Shown: positions 35,445-45,212, counted from the stretch's first letter. The stretch: DNA of 64,000 nt from Streptomyces pactum (GCF_016031615.1 NZ_JACYXC010000001.1:5146001-5210000), one strand, 5' to 3'. Made by a program: numbers and translations. Notes: generated from the letters alone by a model not told the origin.

Positions 35445-35982
35445 CCATCCTCCCCTGCCCGGCCGGGACGCCACCGCCCGGCACCCCTGCCGCCGTGTTC
35501 CTCCGCCATCTCCGCCACCACCGCGCACCCGGTTCCACCACGACCGCCCACACCCGCACGCGCCGGGCCCGGTCACCCGTGCGCGCACCGCGGGTGCGCC
35601 GCCCACCCTCCCGCCACCCCCCGGCACCGCCCACCCGCACCCGCCCGTCCGCCGCACCGACCACCCACTCCGCGCCCGGCGGGGCACCTCGCGCCCCAGA
35701 GGCAGCACTCCCGTCGGCCCGCCACGAGCCCGGGCAGCCGGACACCCGCACGGCCACCTCACCGCCACCTCACCCGCCACCGCGCCCGGCGCCGCAGCGG
35801 ACCGCCACCGCACCGGGCCGCCGTCCGCACCCGCCCGAGGACCGGACCACCGGGGCCTGCCCGCCACCGCACCGACCCGCCCCACCGCACCCACCAGCCC
35901 GCCCACCATCGTTGAGCCTCACTCATGGAAGGTTGAGAGCTTCGGCGTTGTTCCCGTACGGGCCGGGCGGTTCGCTGGAGCC
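35445..35982. other. Divergent control region, LysR / MFS exporter
   Basis: No gene is supportable here; most of it is Pro/His/Arg-type GC-rich sequence. The last 70 bases, near 35,910-35,960 (CGTTGAGCCTCACTCATGG, then GGTTGAGAGC), are less GC-rich and the likely LysR-box and promoter for the exporter. Confidence 0.45.
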
Positions 35983-37215
35983 ATGCCCAGAACCACGGAA
36001 CTCACGGCCGCCCCGGAAGGTGACGGCCCCCGCACCACCACCCCCCTCACCGGCTGGCTCGCGGTGTGCTCGGTCGCCGTCGGGATCTTCTCCGTCGTCA
36101 CCACCGAGATGCTGCCGGTCGGCCTGCTCACCGCCATCGGAAGCGACCTCGACGTCTCCGACGGCACCGCCGGACTGGCCCTGACGGTCCCCGGCGTCAT
36201 CGCCGCCCTCGCCGCCCCGCTGCTCACCGTCGCCGTCGGGCGGCTCGACCGGCGGCTGGTGCTCTGCGGGCTCATGGGCCTGCTCGCCGCCGCCAACGTG
36301 CTCTCCGCGCTGGCACCGGTCTTCCCGGTGCTGCTCTTCGCCCGGGTCCTGGTCGGGATCAGCATCGGCGGTGTCTGGGCGATCGCCGCCGGTCTGGCGG
36401 CCCGGCTGGTACCGGAGCGGTCGGTGGGCGCGGCCACCTCGGTGATCTTCAGCGGTATCGCGGTGGCCTCGGTTCTCGGCGTCCCCGCCGGCACCCTCAT
36501 GGGCGACCTCGCCGACTGGCGGGTCGCGTTCGCGGCCGTCGGCGGGCTCGCCGTGGCGGTCACCGTGGCCATGGCCGTCCTGCTGCCGCCGCTGCCCCCC
36601 GCCGGTACGGTCCGCCTCAACGAGGTCCCCGGGCTGCTGCGCGTCCCCCGGCTCCGTACCGGTCTGGTCATCACCGTGCTGCTGGTCACGGGCCACTTCG
36701 GCGCCTACACCTATGTGCGGCCGGTACTGGAGGACGTCTCCGGGGTGGACTCCGGCCTGATCAGCACCCTGCTGCTCTGCTACGGCGTGGCCGGCATCGT
36801 GGGGAACTTCCTCGCCGGCTCCGCCGCGCACCGCGATCCGCGCCGCACCCTGCTGGTGCTCTGCGCCCTCCTCGCCGCCGCCCAGCTCCTGGTCCCGCTG
36901 CTGGGCCGGTCCACCCCGGGGGCGGTCGCCCTGCTGGTGGTGTGGGGGCTGGCGTACGGCGGGGTGTCGGTGACCACCCAGACCTGGATGCTGCGCTCCG
37001 TCGCCCCGCAGGCCCGGGAAGCGGGTGCGGCGCTCTTCGTCGGCGCGTTCAACATGGCCATCGCCGCCGGCGCGCTGCTCGGTGGCCAGGTGGCGGACCG
37101 CACCACGGTCGAGGCGGTGGTGTGGTGCGGCGGGACACTCGCCGTGCTGGCCCTGCTCACCACCGCACTGCCGGTCCGCGACCCCGCCCCGGCCGAGGAA
37201 CCGGCCACCGGCTGA
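35983..37215 (+). CDS. MFS exporter (DHA1, AraJ/YdhP-like)
   Basis: A 410-residue protein with about 12 membrane helices. The first helix reads SVAVGIFSVVTTEMLPVGLL, a signature of the sugar-efflux/arabinose-efflux AraJ-like group. The motif A-like loop VGRLDRRLVL and GISIGGVWAIAAGLAARLVP also fit. ATG 35,983 has GGAG upstream. It is probably regulated by the divergent LysR gene; the substrate is unknown. Confidence 0.9.
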   Translation: MPRTTELTAAPEGDGPRTTTPLTGWLAVCSVAVGIFSVVTTEMLPVGLLTAIGSDLDVSDGTAGLALTVPGVIAALAAPLLTVAVGRLDRRLVLCGLMGLLAAANVLSALAPVFPVLLFARVLVGISIGGVWAIAAGLAARLVPERSVGAATSVIFSGIAVASVLGVPAGTLMGDLADWRVAFAAVGGLAVAVTVAMAVLLPPLPPAGTVRLNEVPGLLRVPRLRTGLVITVLLVTGHFGAYTYVRPVLEDVSGVDSGLISTLLLCYGVAGIVGNFLAGSAAHRDPRRTLLVLCALLAAAQLLVPLLGRSTPGAVALLVVWGLAYGGVSVTTQTWMLRSVAPQAREAGAALFVGAFNMAIAAGALLGGQVADRTTVEAVVWCGGTLAVLALLTTALPVRDPAPAEEPATG

Positions 37216-37265
37216 GGTACCGGCCACGGGCTGAGGTGCCGGCCGCGGGCCGAGGTGCCGGCTGC
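37210..37265. repeat. Short tandem repeat after the MFS gene
   Basis: Three degenerate units of about 18 bases built on GGCTGAGGTGCCGGCC. They form part of a 311-base gap (37,216-37,526) that otherwise shows no gene or clear terminator. Confidence 0.5.
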
Positions 37266-37526
37266 CGACCGGGAAACCGGCACCCGCAGCCGGCCGGGCG
37301 CCGTGCCGCACGTCCGTACCGGGCCGGCCCCGGTCCACGCCCCATGTGCCCGGTCCCGCGTCGGACTCCGACCCGCGCCCGGCCCTACCGACCCGTACCC
37401 GGACCCGCAACAGCCCCCGCTCTACCAGCCCGGAGCCGCCGGGCACCGCCCCCGGGCCCGACCCGCTGTCCGGGATCGGGCCCGGGCCGACGGGTGCTGC
37501 CGGTCACCGGTGCGTCGGGCGGCGGG

Positions 37527-38288
37527 TCAGGCGGTGCCCCGCAGCGCCCCCAGCCGGTCCTTGATCACTTCCGCGACCTCCGTCATCCGGTCGGTGAGGA
37601 AGAAGTGGCCGCCGGGGTACGACAGCAGGTCGAGGCCGCCACGGGTGTGCCGCTCCCAGTCGCGCGCCTCCTCCGCCGAGACCTTCGGGTCGTCCACACC
37701 GATCAGGCCCACCACCGGGCAGCTCACCGAGGCGCCCGGAACGCTGCGGTACGTCCCGATCGCGCGGTAGTCGCCGCGCAGCGCCGGGAGCACCATCTCC
37801 AGCAGCTCCGGATCCTGCAGCACCGCGTTGCTCGTGCCCTCCAGCGACCGGATCTCGGCCAGCAGCGCGGTGTCGTCCCGGAGGTGCACGTCGTCCTCGT
37901 CCCGGTAGCGGGACGGCGCCCGCCGGCCGGACGCGAAGAGGACCAGCGGCTTCACCCCGTGCCGCTCCTCCAGCCGCAACGCCACCTCGTAGGCCAGCAC
38001 CGCGCCCATGCTGTGGCCGAACAGCGCCAGCGGCCGGTCGGTCAGCTCGGCCACCACCGGGAGGACCGCGTCCGCCAGCCGGTGGATGTCGTCGATGACC
38101 GGCTCCCGGTAGCGGTCCTGGCGGCCGGGGTACTGCACCGCGTGGACGTCGATCCCCGGCGCCAGGGCCTTGGCCAGCGGGAAGTAGTAGCTGGCTGCGC
38201 CGCCCGCGTACGGGAAGCAGACCAGCCGGATCTCGCTGTCCGGCGCCGGCCGGAACTGGCGCAGCCAGTCGCTGGTGGTGCTCGTCAT
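37527..38288 (-). CDS. Type II thioesterase
   Basis: A 253-residue alpha/beta-hydrolase of the type II thioesterase group that clears misprimed carrier proteins in polyketide and nonribosomal-peptide assembly. It has RLVCFPYAGGAASYYFPLA, the nucleophile Ser in LFGHSMGAVLAYEVA, the acid in GVDDPKVS and the His in YPGGHFFLTD. ATG 38,288 has GAGGGGGAG upstream. No carrier-protein or synthase gene lies nearby, so it is orphaned within this window; it could serve a cluster outside it. Confidence 0.93.
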   Translation of the reverse strand: MTSTTSDWLRQFRPAPDSEIRLVCFPYAGGAASYYFPLAKALAPGIDVHAVQYPGRQDRYREPVIDDIHRLADAVLPVVAELTDRPLALFGHSMGAVLAYEVALRLEERHGVKPLVLFASGRRAPSRYRDEDDVHLRDDTALLAEIRSLEGTSNAVLQDPELLEMVLPALRGDYRAIGTYRSVPGASVSCPVVGLIGVDDPKVSAEEARDWERHTRGGLDLLSYPGGHFFLTDRMTEVAEVIKDRLGALRGTA

Positions 38289-38731
38289 GCTCGTACTCCC
38301 CCTCTTCAGCCCGGTCAGGCCGTCCGCCGTGCCGGGGCGCGCGTGTTCTGGATCAGGACGGTACGGGGCGGAGCGCGCCGGAATCCAGCCGCTCAGGGGC
38401 GCCCGGGGGCCGGACGGCGGCCGCCCGGGCGACACCGCCCGGTCCCGTGCACCGCACACCCATCGCATCGCCCGTCCGGCATCCGGACGGGCGGCGGCCG
38501 GGACGCCCCGGACGCGCCCGCACACCCGCCCCAAAGGCCCGCCGCACCCCTGCGGGGGCGCCCTCCCGGCCGAGGCCGAAGGACGGCGCATGCCCCGCGC
38601 GCGTGCCCGCCCCGCCCGACCGGGCCGAGCCCGGCGCGCGGCCGCCGTCCCCACCCTCCGGCCGCCACGTCGAACGCGCCGCGTCCCGCCCGCGCGGGCG
38701 ACCTGTCACCCGGAGGGCGTTCCCGGACCGG
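38289..38731. other. Gap without recognised features
   Basis: About 440 bases of GC-rich DNA between two minus-strand genes. I see no conserved protein or RNA structure. A promoter for the thioesterase gene is expected near 38,300-38,380. Confidence 0.4.
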
Positions 38732-38926
38732 TCAGGCGGCGTCCCGCGGGGCCGCGTCCCTCAGCGCCCTGCGCAGCGCGGCCCGGAGGTCCAGCGAGTC
38801 CACCTGGTCGTGCGCACGGACCGCGTGCTCGGTCGCGGCGCGCAACACGTCCTCCTCCTCACCGCTGAGCGTCAGGGTGCAGTGCTCCGCGCCGGGGAAG
38901 TCCCGGCAGTCCACGGTCTTGCGCAT
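38732..38926 (-). CDS. DUF1059 family small protein
   Basis: A 64-residue protein, MRKTVDCRDFPGAEHC onward, with EEEDVLRAATEHAVRAHD. This is the DUF1059 pattern: a short protein with an early Cys pair, spread widely in actinobacteria and archaea. ATG 38,926 has GGGAGGT eight bases upstream. Function unknown. Confidence 0.85.
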   Translation of the reverse strand: MRKTVDCRDFPGAEHCTLTLSGEEEDVLRAATEHAVRAHDQVDSLDLRAALRRALRDAAPRDAA

Positions 38927-39186
38927 GGTGTACCTCCCGAACGGATCACCTCCACCTTCCCCCGCTCCGGCCAGCCGGGAAAGTCCGGGCACCACGCTGC
39001 GTGAGGGCCGGCCGGCCCTCACCGCACGACCGGCCGCGGCGGCCCGGCCCCCACCGCACCACCGGTCGCCACCGCCCGGACCCGGCCGGGCGGACACGGC
39101 ACCGCTGGATGGCCCAACGGAGGGGAGGAGCGCGGTGCCGGGTGGGATGCTGAACCCAGGGGACTCGTGTGCGGGGAGTGAGTCCG

Positions 39187-39420
39187 ATGGCAGTGAGCAT
39201 GTACGTGGTACGGAGCGCCACCGAGCCGGAGCGCGTCGTCTACGAGACCCACGCGATCGAGGCCGTGGCCGACCGCGCGGGCGTCCACGCCGAGGTCCAG
39301 AGCCGGACCCACGACGTCACCCTGCGCAGCAAGGCCCACGCGCGGGCGATCGCCGAGGCGGACGGGTACGAGCTGCGCGAGGACGGCGAGGCGTGGGAGA
39401 GCCTGCCCGAGGACGACTGA
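39187..39420 (+). CDS. Small hypothetical protein
   Basis: A 77-residue acidic protein (MAVSMYVVRSATEPERVVYET...). The ATG at 39,187 follows GGGGAGTGAG, and codon use is strongly GC3-biased, so it is probably a real gene. I do not recognise the family. It has no membrane segment or known motif. Confidence 0.65.
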   Translation: MAVSMYVVRSATEPERVVYETHAIEAVADRAGVHAEVQSRTHDVTLRSKAHARAIAEADGYELREDGEAWESLPEDD

Positions 39421-39630
39421 CCCTCCCCGCCCCCTGCGCCTGACCGACCTTCCGGCCTCTGGCCCCCCGGCCCGGCGACCCGACCGACCCGCCGCCGCCC
39501 GGCGCGGAGGATGATGCCGGTCGGCAACCCGCCCGGCCGCACCGTGGCGCATCACCTGACCGGCCCACCGGCGCCCGCGCCGCGCTCGCTGGGCCGCCGG
39601 CGCCCGCGCGCCGCGCCCCCCCCGGGCCGC

Positions 39631-41391
39631 TCACCCGCTGCCCGTACCTCCGCCGGCACCGGCCGGCGCGCCCGGCCCACCGCTGCCGCCGCCGGGCCCC
39701 TCGGCGCCCGGCGCCGCACCTTCCACGGCACCCGCGCCGGCGCCCGCAGTCGCGCCCACCACCGGACCCGCACCAGCACCCGCAGCCGCCACGGCAGCCG
39801 CACCCGCACCCGCGCTCGGCACACCCGCACCCGCCACGGCGGCGTCCGTACGGGCCTGCCCGCCACCCGCGGCGCGCAGGGTGGTGCCCGCCACCGGGTC
39901 CGGGCCGCCGGCGATCGCGCCCGGCCGGTGACCGGGCAGGAACAGCGCCACGGTCAGGCCGAGCACCGCGGCCCCGCAGGACACCAGGAACGCGGCGCGG
40001 AAGCCGCTCAGGTCGGGGAGGTCCAGCGGGCCGAACGGCGTCGTCCGATGGGCCAGGATGACCCCGACCACCGCACTGGAGGTGGACATCCCGATCGACC
40101 GCATCAGGGTGTTCAGGCCGTTCGCGGCACCCGTCTCGTGCGGCGGTACCGAGCTGATGATCAGCGTCGGCATGGCCGAGTAGGCGATCCCGACGCCCAC
40201 CCCGAGCGCGGCGGCGAGCAGCGCCACCTGCCAGACCGAGCCGAGCATCACCGTGCCCCCGCCGTAGGTCGCGGCGATCACCGCCAGGCCGATGAGGAGC
40301 GAGACCTTCGGGCCGAGCGTGGCGTTGATCCGCGCGGACAGCGGCGAGACCAGCATCATCGCCACACCCATCGGCGCCAGGTACAGCCCCGCCATCACCA
40401 TGGACTGGCCCAGCCCGTACCCGGTGGCCGCCGGCAGCTGGAGCACCTGCGGGGACACCAGCGACATCCCGTAGAACGAGAAGCCGACCAGGATGGACGT
40501 GACATTCGTCAGGAGTACCTGCCGCCGCGCGGTGGTACGCAGATCGACCAGCGGCTGTTCGGTACGGAGCTCCACGAACCCCCACACCAGCAGGATCAGC
40601 GCCGAGGTGCCGAACAGCCCCAGGGTGCGTCCGCTGCTCCAGCCCCAGTCGGCGCCCTTGGTGATGGGCAGCAGCAGCGTCAGCAGCCCGGCCGACAGCC
40701 CGGCCGCGCCCACGGCGTCGAACCGCCCCGGCCTGCGCACCGGGGACCGCGGTATCACCAGCAGCACCAGAACGATCGCCAGCGTCCCGACCCCCGCGGC
40801 ACCGAAGAACAGGGTGTGCCAGTCGGTGTGCTGGGCGACCAGCGCGGCGGCGGGCAGCCCCAGCGCGCCGCCGATGCCCAGGGAGGAGCTCATCAGCGCC
40901 ATCGCGGAGCCCATCCGCCGCGGCGGCAGCTCGTCGCGCATGATGCTGATGCCCAGCGGGATGGCACCCATCGCGCCGCCCTGGACGGCCCGGCCCGCCA
41001 CCATCGGCACCAGGTCGGAGGTGAGCGCGCACACCAGCGAGCCGGCCACCAGCAGGGACAGCGCCACGAGCAGCATCCGGCGCTTGCCGTACATGTCGCC
41101 CAGCCGCCCCATGACCGGCGTGGAGACCGCACCGGACAGCAGCGTGGCGGTCATCACCCAGGACGCGTCGGAGGACGAGGTGTCCAGCAACCGCGGCAGA
41201 TCGGTCAGCAGCGGCACGACGAGCGTCTGCATCAGGGACACGGCGATGCCGCAGAAGGCGAGCACCGCCACGAGGGCGCCGCCCGTCGCGCGACCGGCGT
41301 CCGGCCCGGCGGGCCCCTCCGGCGTGCCGGGCGGGAGGCCGGGCGGTGCGGTACCCGCGGCGTCGGTGCGGGCACAGGCTTCATCGGACAT
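39631..41391 (-). CDS. MFS exporter (DHA2, 14-helix drug transporter)
   Basis: A 586-residue transporter. After a 35-residue lead come about 14 membrane helices with the DHA2 signatures: PLLTDLPRLLDTSSSDASWVMT, the motif A loop GRLGDMYGKRRMLL, and LGIGGALGLPAAALV (motif C, the antiporter motif). The last 80 residues are an Ala/Gly repeat tail (AGAGAGPVVGATAGAG) of no known role. ATG 41,391 has GGAGG ten bases upstream. A multidrug or antibiotic exporter by family; no adjacent regulator. Confidence 0.92.
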   Translation of the reverse strand: MSDEACARTDAAGTAPPGLPPGTPEGPAGPDAGRATGGALVAVLAFCGIAVSLMQTLVVPLLTDLPRLLDTSSSDASWVMTATLLSGAVSTPVMGRLGDMYGKRRMLLVALSLLVAGSLVCALTSDLVPMVAGRAVQGGAMGAIPLGISIMRDELPPRRMGSAMALMSSSLGIGGALGLPAAALVAQHTDWHTLFFGAAGVGTLAIVLVLLVIPRSPVRRPGRFDAVGAAGLSAGLLTLLLPITKGADWGWSSGRTLGLFGTSALILLVWGFVELRTEQPLVDLRTTARRQVLLTNVTSILVGFSFYGMSLVSPQVLQLPAATGYGLGQSMVMAGLYLAPMGVAMMLVSPLSARINATLGPKVSLLIGLAVIAATYGGGTVMLGSVWQVALLAAALGVGVGIAYSAMPTLIISSVPPHETGAANGLNTLMRSIGMSTSSAVVGVILAHRTTPFGPLDLPDLSGFRAAFLVSCGAAVLGLTVALFLPGHRPGAIAGGPDPVAGTTLRAAGGGQARTDAAVAGAGVPSAGAGAAAVAAAGAGAGPVVGATAGAGAGAVEGAAPGAEGPGGGSGGPGAPAGAGGGTGSG

Positions 41392-42006
41392 ACGGCAGCC
41401 GCCTCCAAGCGGTGTGTTCCAGCAGTGCGGACCGTGGCCGCGGGCGGCACCGGTCACGACGACCGGGGGGTCCCGGACGACGGACGGGGGAGCGGGCCGG
41501 ACCCGGACCAGGACCCGCCGGACCAGGAATCTGCCCGGCCAGGGCGCTGCCGGCCCCGGAACCACCACCGGGAGACCGCCGGCCCCGGAACCCCGACCCG
41601 GAGAACCGCCGGACCCGACCCGGAGAACCGCCGGACCCGGCACCCGGGCCCGGGAGCTGCCCGACCCGCACCTGCCGGCCGGCATCCGCGGTGGTCCTAC
41701 CCACCGAACCCGCTCCGGTCCCGGACCGGCCGGGGCCGGCGAGGCGCCTCCGGCGTTGATGTGTATCGTGCACATTTCTCGCCGGAGGGGTCCATTCCGT
41801 AGCTGTTGATCAGGCAAAAGGCCGGTCAAGATCCGGTAGTGCGGGCGTCGGGGGCGCCGGCGACGGCCGCGTACGGCGTGCGGTGCACCCGGTCGCGGCC
41901 GGTCCGCGCCCCGCGCAGCTTGGCCGGTTCCCGCCCCCGGAGGCGGGAATTCGGCCCGGCCGGCCCCGCGTTCTCCCCGCAGGACGTGAGGAACAGGGGG
42001 ACGCCC
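41392..42006. other. Gap with a two-copy 22-bp tandem repeat
   Basis: About 615 bases without a convincing gene. Two identical 22-base units, beginning ACCCGGAGAACC, lie at 41,596-41,639 with degenerate neighbours. From about 41,755 to 41,830 the DNA is less GC-rich (GTGTATCGTGCACATTTC) and probably carries a promoter for one or both flanking genes. Confidence 0.45.
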
Positions 42007-42456
42007 ATGGCCGCACACCACCCCGCGGACCCGGACGCACCGCAGCCGCGGACCGGCAGCACCCGCACCGACGGCACCGGCCGGGCAGGCCGTGCCCACC
42101 GGGTCCGGGTCGTGCCGGGCACCGAGCACGTGCGCGTGGAGATAGCCGGCCGGCTGGTCGCCGAGTCCGTCCGGCCGCTGCTGGTGTACGAGACCGGTCT
42201 GCCGGTCCGGTACTACCTGCCCGCGCAGGACGTGGACCTGAGCCTGTTCGAGCCGACGACCACCCACACCGTCTGCCCCTACAAGGGCACCGCGTCGTAC
42301 TGGTCGTACACCGGCGGCGGCGAGGTCCGCCCGGACGTGGTCTGGTCCTACCGCGACCCGATACCCGCCGTCGCGGCGCTCAAGGACCACCTGTCCTTCT
42401 ACGACACGGTCGCCGACATCACCGTCCGCCGACCGCCCGGACCCGCCACCGGCTGA
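42007..42456 (+). CDS. DUF427 domain protein
   Basis: A 149-residue protein. After a variable 35-residue lead, the DUF427 domain is seen as HVRVEIAGRLVAES, YYLPAQDVDLSLFEPT and CPYKGTASYWSY. DUF427 proteins are widespread, small beta-rich proteins of unknown function. ATG 42,007 has AGGGGG upstream. Confidence 0.9.
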   Translation: MAAHHPADPDAPQPRTGSTRTDGTGRAGRAHRVRVVPGTEHVRVEIAGRLVAESVRPLLVYETGLPVRYYLPAQDVDLSLFEPTTTHTVCPYKGTASYWSYTGGGEVRPDVVWSYRDPIPAVAALKDHLSFYDTVADITVRRPPGPATG

Positions 42457-42529
42457 CCGGCACGGCCCGCCGCCCCCGCGTACCCCGGCCGGGCCGCTCC
42501 CGTCCCGCCGGGCGCCCGCCACCCCCACA

Positions 42530-42589
42530 GTCCGACGGCAGCGGGCCCCGTACACCCCTGTGGGTGCGCCGGGCCCGCTGCCGTCGGAC
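42530..42589. terminator. Bidirectional terminator between convergent genes
   Basis: A perfect 19-base inverted repeat with arms 42,530-42,548 and 42,571-42,589 (starting GTCCGACGGCAGCGG) and a 22-base loop. It sits between the DUF427 gene and the minus-strand hydrolase gene, in a gap (42,457-42,802) with no other feature. Confidence 0.85.
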
Positions 42590-42802
42590 CATCCACCGGC
42601 GCCGCGCCCCAACCGAGCTCTGGCCACCGGACCCGCGCACCGGTCGAGAAGGGCCGACCGGTGCCCCGGCGCGATCGGCAACCCGCGACCGCCGGCCGAC
42701 CGGCCGGAAACACCCCGGAAACGCCGGAGTGCCCGGCCCGCACAGTGGCGGACCGGGCACTCAGGACGGCGACCCTGGCGGGGCCGTCGGGAGACCGGTA
42801 CC

Positions 42803-44005
42803 TCAGATGCTGACGCCGTGGGCGCGCAGGTAGGCGATCGGGTCGACGTCGGAGCCGTAGCCGGCGCCGGTGCGGATCTCGAAGTGCAGGTGCGGGCCGC
42901 TGCTGTTGCCGGTGCTGCCGGACAGGCCGATCTGCTGGCCGCCGGAGACGGTCTGGCCGGCCGAGACGGACAGCGACGACAGGTGGGCGTACTGGCTGTA
43001 CTTGCCGTCGGCGTGGCGGATCACGACCTCGTTGCCGTAGGCGCCACCCCAGCCGGCGGACACGACCTCACCGGGGCCGACGGCCTTGACGGTGGTGCCG
43101 GTCGGGACGGGGAAGTCCACACCGGTGTGGTAACCGCTGGACCAGGAGCTGCCGGCCTGGTGGTACGGGGTGCCCAGCACCAGGTTGGCCACCGGGGCGG
43201 TGAAGCCGGAGGCGGACGGCGCGGCCTGCTCGGCCGGGGCGGCGGCGGGCTTCGCGGCCGGCTTGGGGGCCTCCTGCTTCGGCGCGGCGGGCTTGGGGGC
43301 CTGCTGCTTCACGACCTGGCCGCCCAGGGTCAGCTCCTGACCCGGGAAGATCAGGTTCGGGTTGTCGCCGACGACCTGGCGGTTGGCGTCGTAGATGGCC
43401 TTCCAGCCACCGTCCACGTCGTGCGCCGCGGCGATCTTGAACAGGGTGTCACCGTGGACCACGGTGTACTCCGCGCCCTTGGCCTCCTTGGCGACCGGGG
43501 CGGCGGCCTTGGGGGCCTCCTGCTTCGGGGTGGCGGCCTTGGGGGCCTCGGCCACCGGCTCGGCGGCGGCGGGGGCCGGCGCGGCCTCCTTCTTCACACC
43601 GTCGGGCGAGATGGCCGGAGCCGGGCCGCCCTGGGTCAGACCGGCCTTGACCGAGCACACCGGCCAGGCGCCCGGGCCCTGCTCGGCCAGCACCTTCTCG
43701 GCGATGGCGATCTGCTGGTCCTTGGTGGCGAGGTCGGCGCGCGGGGCGTAGTCCAGACCGCCGAACGCCGCCCAGGTGGACTGGGTGAACTGCAGGCCGC
43801 CGTAGAAGCCGTTACCGGTGTTGATGCTCCAGTTGCTGGTGCTCTCGCACGCCGCGACCTTGTCCCAGGTCTCGACGGAGGCGGCGCTCGCCGTGGTGGC
43901 GCCGACCATCGGAAGGGCCACACCGGCGCCGCCCGCGGCCAGCGCGAGCGAGATCTTGGCGATACGGCCGGGGTTGAATCGGCGGTGACGTCCGCGTGCA
44001 GACAT
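42803..44005 (-). CDS. Secreted Rpf-like transglycosylase / LysM / M23 peptidase
   Basis: A 400-residue secreted cell-wall enzyme of the resuscitation-promoting-factor group. A signal peptide covers residues 1-42 (ISLALAAGGAGVALPMVGA, cleavage near ASA). The Rpf transglycosylase domain follows (WDKVAACESTSNWSINTGNG, with the catalytic Glu). An Ala/Pro/Lys linker leads to a LysM domain (YTVVHGDTLFKIAAAHDV) and a C-terminal M23 endopeptidase domain with zinc ligands in HTGVDFP and HLHFEIRTG. It can therefore cut both glycan and peptide bonds in peptidoglycan. Its leader carries a c-di-AMP riboswitch. ATG 44,005 has AGGAGAGG upstream. Confidence 0.94.
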   Translation of the reverse strand: MSARGRHRRFNPGRIAKISLALAAGGAGVALPMVGATTASAASVETWDKVAACESTSNWSINTGNGFYGGLQFTQSTWAAFGGLDYAPRADLATKDQQIAIAEKVLAEQGPGAWPVCSVKAGLTQGGPAPAISPDGVKKEAAPAPAAAEPVAEAPKAATPKQEAPKAAAPVAKEAKGAEYTVVHGDTLFKIAAAHDVDGGWKAIYDANRQVVGDNPNLIFPGQELTLGGQVVKQQAPKPAAPKQEAPKPAAKPAAAPAEQAAPSASGFTAPVANLVLGTPYHQAGSSWSSGYHTGVDFPVPTGTTVKAVGPGEVVSAGWGGAYGNEVVIRHADGKYSQYAHLSSLSVSAGQTVSGGQQIGLSGSTGNSSGPHLHFEIRTGAGYGSDVDPIAYLRAHGVSI

Positions 44006-44023
44006 AGGGGTGTTCCTCTCCTA

Positions 44024-44218
44024 CGCCTGCGAGGTGAGCTGTCGGGTTCGGGCTGGAGTTGCCCGGTCGCGTCCTGACGCGGTGGTCTCCCACCGCGACG
44101 CGACTTCACCCCAAGCCGGCCGCACTGATGCGCGGACCGGCACTTACCTGGTTCCCCCGCTCCTGCCGTGATGCGTCGTGGGTTCTCCGCGGCCGGCGGC
44201 AGGATTAGGCGCTCCGGC
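44024..44218 (-). ncRNA. ydaO/yuaA c-di-AMP riboswitch
   Basis: Read on the minus strand, the leader contains the conserved blocks of the actinobacterial ydaO motif in order: TAATCCTGCC, CGGGGGAACCAGG, TTGGGGTGAA, and GAACCCGACAGCTCACC with TCGCAGGCG at the 3' end. It ends 18 bases before the hydrolase ATG. In Streptomyces this riboswitch senses c-di-AMP and turns off rpf-type genes, matching the gene here. Confidence 0.93.
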
Positions 44219-44295
44219 TACGGGCTCCCGGGCAGTGATTGCCGGAGGGAGCGAGCGCCACCGTAGACAGAACGAATTCGCCGCCACAAGTAACG

Positions 44296-44314
44296 TGATC
44301 TGCGTCAAAGATCA
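44296..44314. promoter_or_regulatory. Inverted repeat upstream of the riboswitch
   Basis: TGATCT-N7-AGATCA, a perfect 6+6 inverted repeat about 75 bases upstream of the riboswitch. One side reads GTGATCTGCGTCA, close to the Crp half-site pattern GTG-N6-GNCA. It is therefore a candidate Crp-type or other operator. The rest of 44,219-44,691 shows no gene. Confidence 0.4.
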
Positions 44315-44691
44315 ATAAAGGGAATTTCGCTCCCGACGCGTCACGCTGCGCTCCGGATCTCTTCCGCAGCGAAATGGAGATCTTGCGCAGCGGCACGCAC
44401 GAAAAACGCCGAGTAACGGACCTGACCCAACGTGCCCAAGATGCCACGTGGCGGTCACCGGTTCACCGGTCGGCCCGTGACCTCCCTCACCCGCTTCCCT
44501 TCTCGTCGCACCGGCCACCAAATATCCCATTTATTCAGGGAAATTGTGATCTGCACCCTATGCTCGGCGGCCAAACCCCCACAACACCGCCCGGATGGTG
44601 CACCGGCCCACTCGACACCGACGGCTCACCGGCACTCCGGGGCACCGCGGCCGGACGCGGCTCCCCGGAGCGGAGGCGGAACCCCGGGCCC

Positions 44692-45159
44692 TCACCGCAC
44701 ATCGCGGGCGGCGAGCTGAACGAAATTCGCCAGTTCCTGCCGGGCTTCAGCTCCCTTGGCGCTGAGTTCATTCCGGTTCGCGGCCTCGTGGATGTCCGAG
44801 GTCAGTTCATAAACGTGCTCGGCGGCATCGGTGATCCGCTGGCTGCTCGATATCAACTGGACCCGGAAAAGCGCCTGCAGTGCCAGACCGCGCAACCGGT
44901 GCGCCTCCACCCGGGCCTCGAAAGCGGCGTCACCGTGCGGGTCCTCGTTCCGGCGGTGCCACCGGTCCTGCTGCCCGCGCCGGAACTCCGTCACCGCCCC
45001 GGCGAAATCGCTGTAGACCGCCATGCGTTCGGCGCGGAGCTGCTGCTGGGCGGCGAAACTCTGCGCCCTCCGGTCCGCCTTGCGCTGGAACACATGGGTG
45101 GCGACGGCGCCCAGCAGCGTTCCGGCGACCGCGATGAGAGTGGAGAGGGCAGCGTCCAT
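44692..45159 (-). CDS. Hypothetical single-pass membrane protein
   Basis: A 155-residue protein with one N-terminal membrane helix (LSTLIAVAGTLLGAVATHVF) followed by a long charged helix typical of coiled coils (RKADRRAQSFAAQQQLRAER). Similar proteins are common and uncharacterised in Streptomyces. ATG 45,159. Confidence 0.7.
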   Translation of the reverse strand: MDAALSTLIAVAGTLLGAVATHVFQRKADRRAQSFAAQQQLRAERMAVYSDFAGAVTEFRRGQQDRWHRRNEDPHGDAAFEARVEAHRLRGLALQALFRVQLISSSQRITDAAEHVYELTSDIHEAANRNELSAKGAEARQELANFVQLAARDVR

Positions 45160-45212
45160 GCGGGCAGGACATCACAAGATCCACTCCGCGTCCGCCGCTT
45201 CCGTCACACTCC

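Noticed and set aside
35445..35900. Pro/His/Thr-rich plus-strand frame upstream of the MFS gene
   Set aside because: It is open by composition only; the MFS protein starts at 35,983 with a ribosome site and its conserved first helix.
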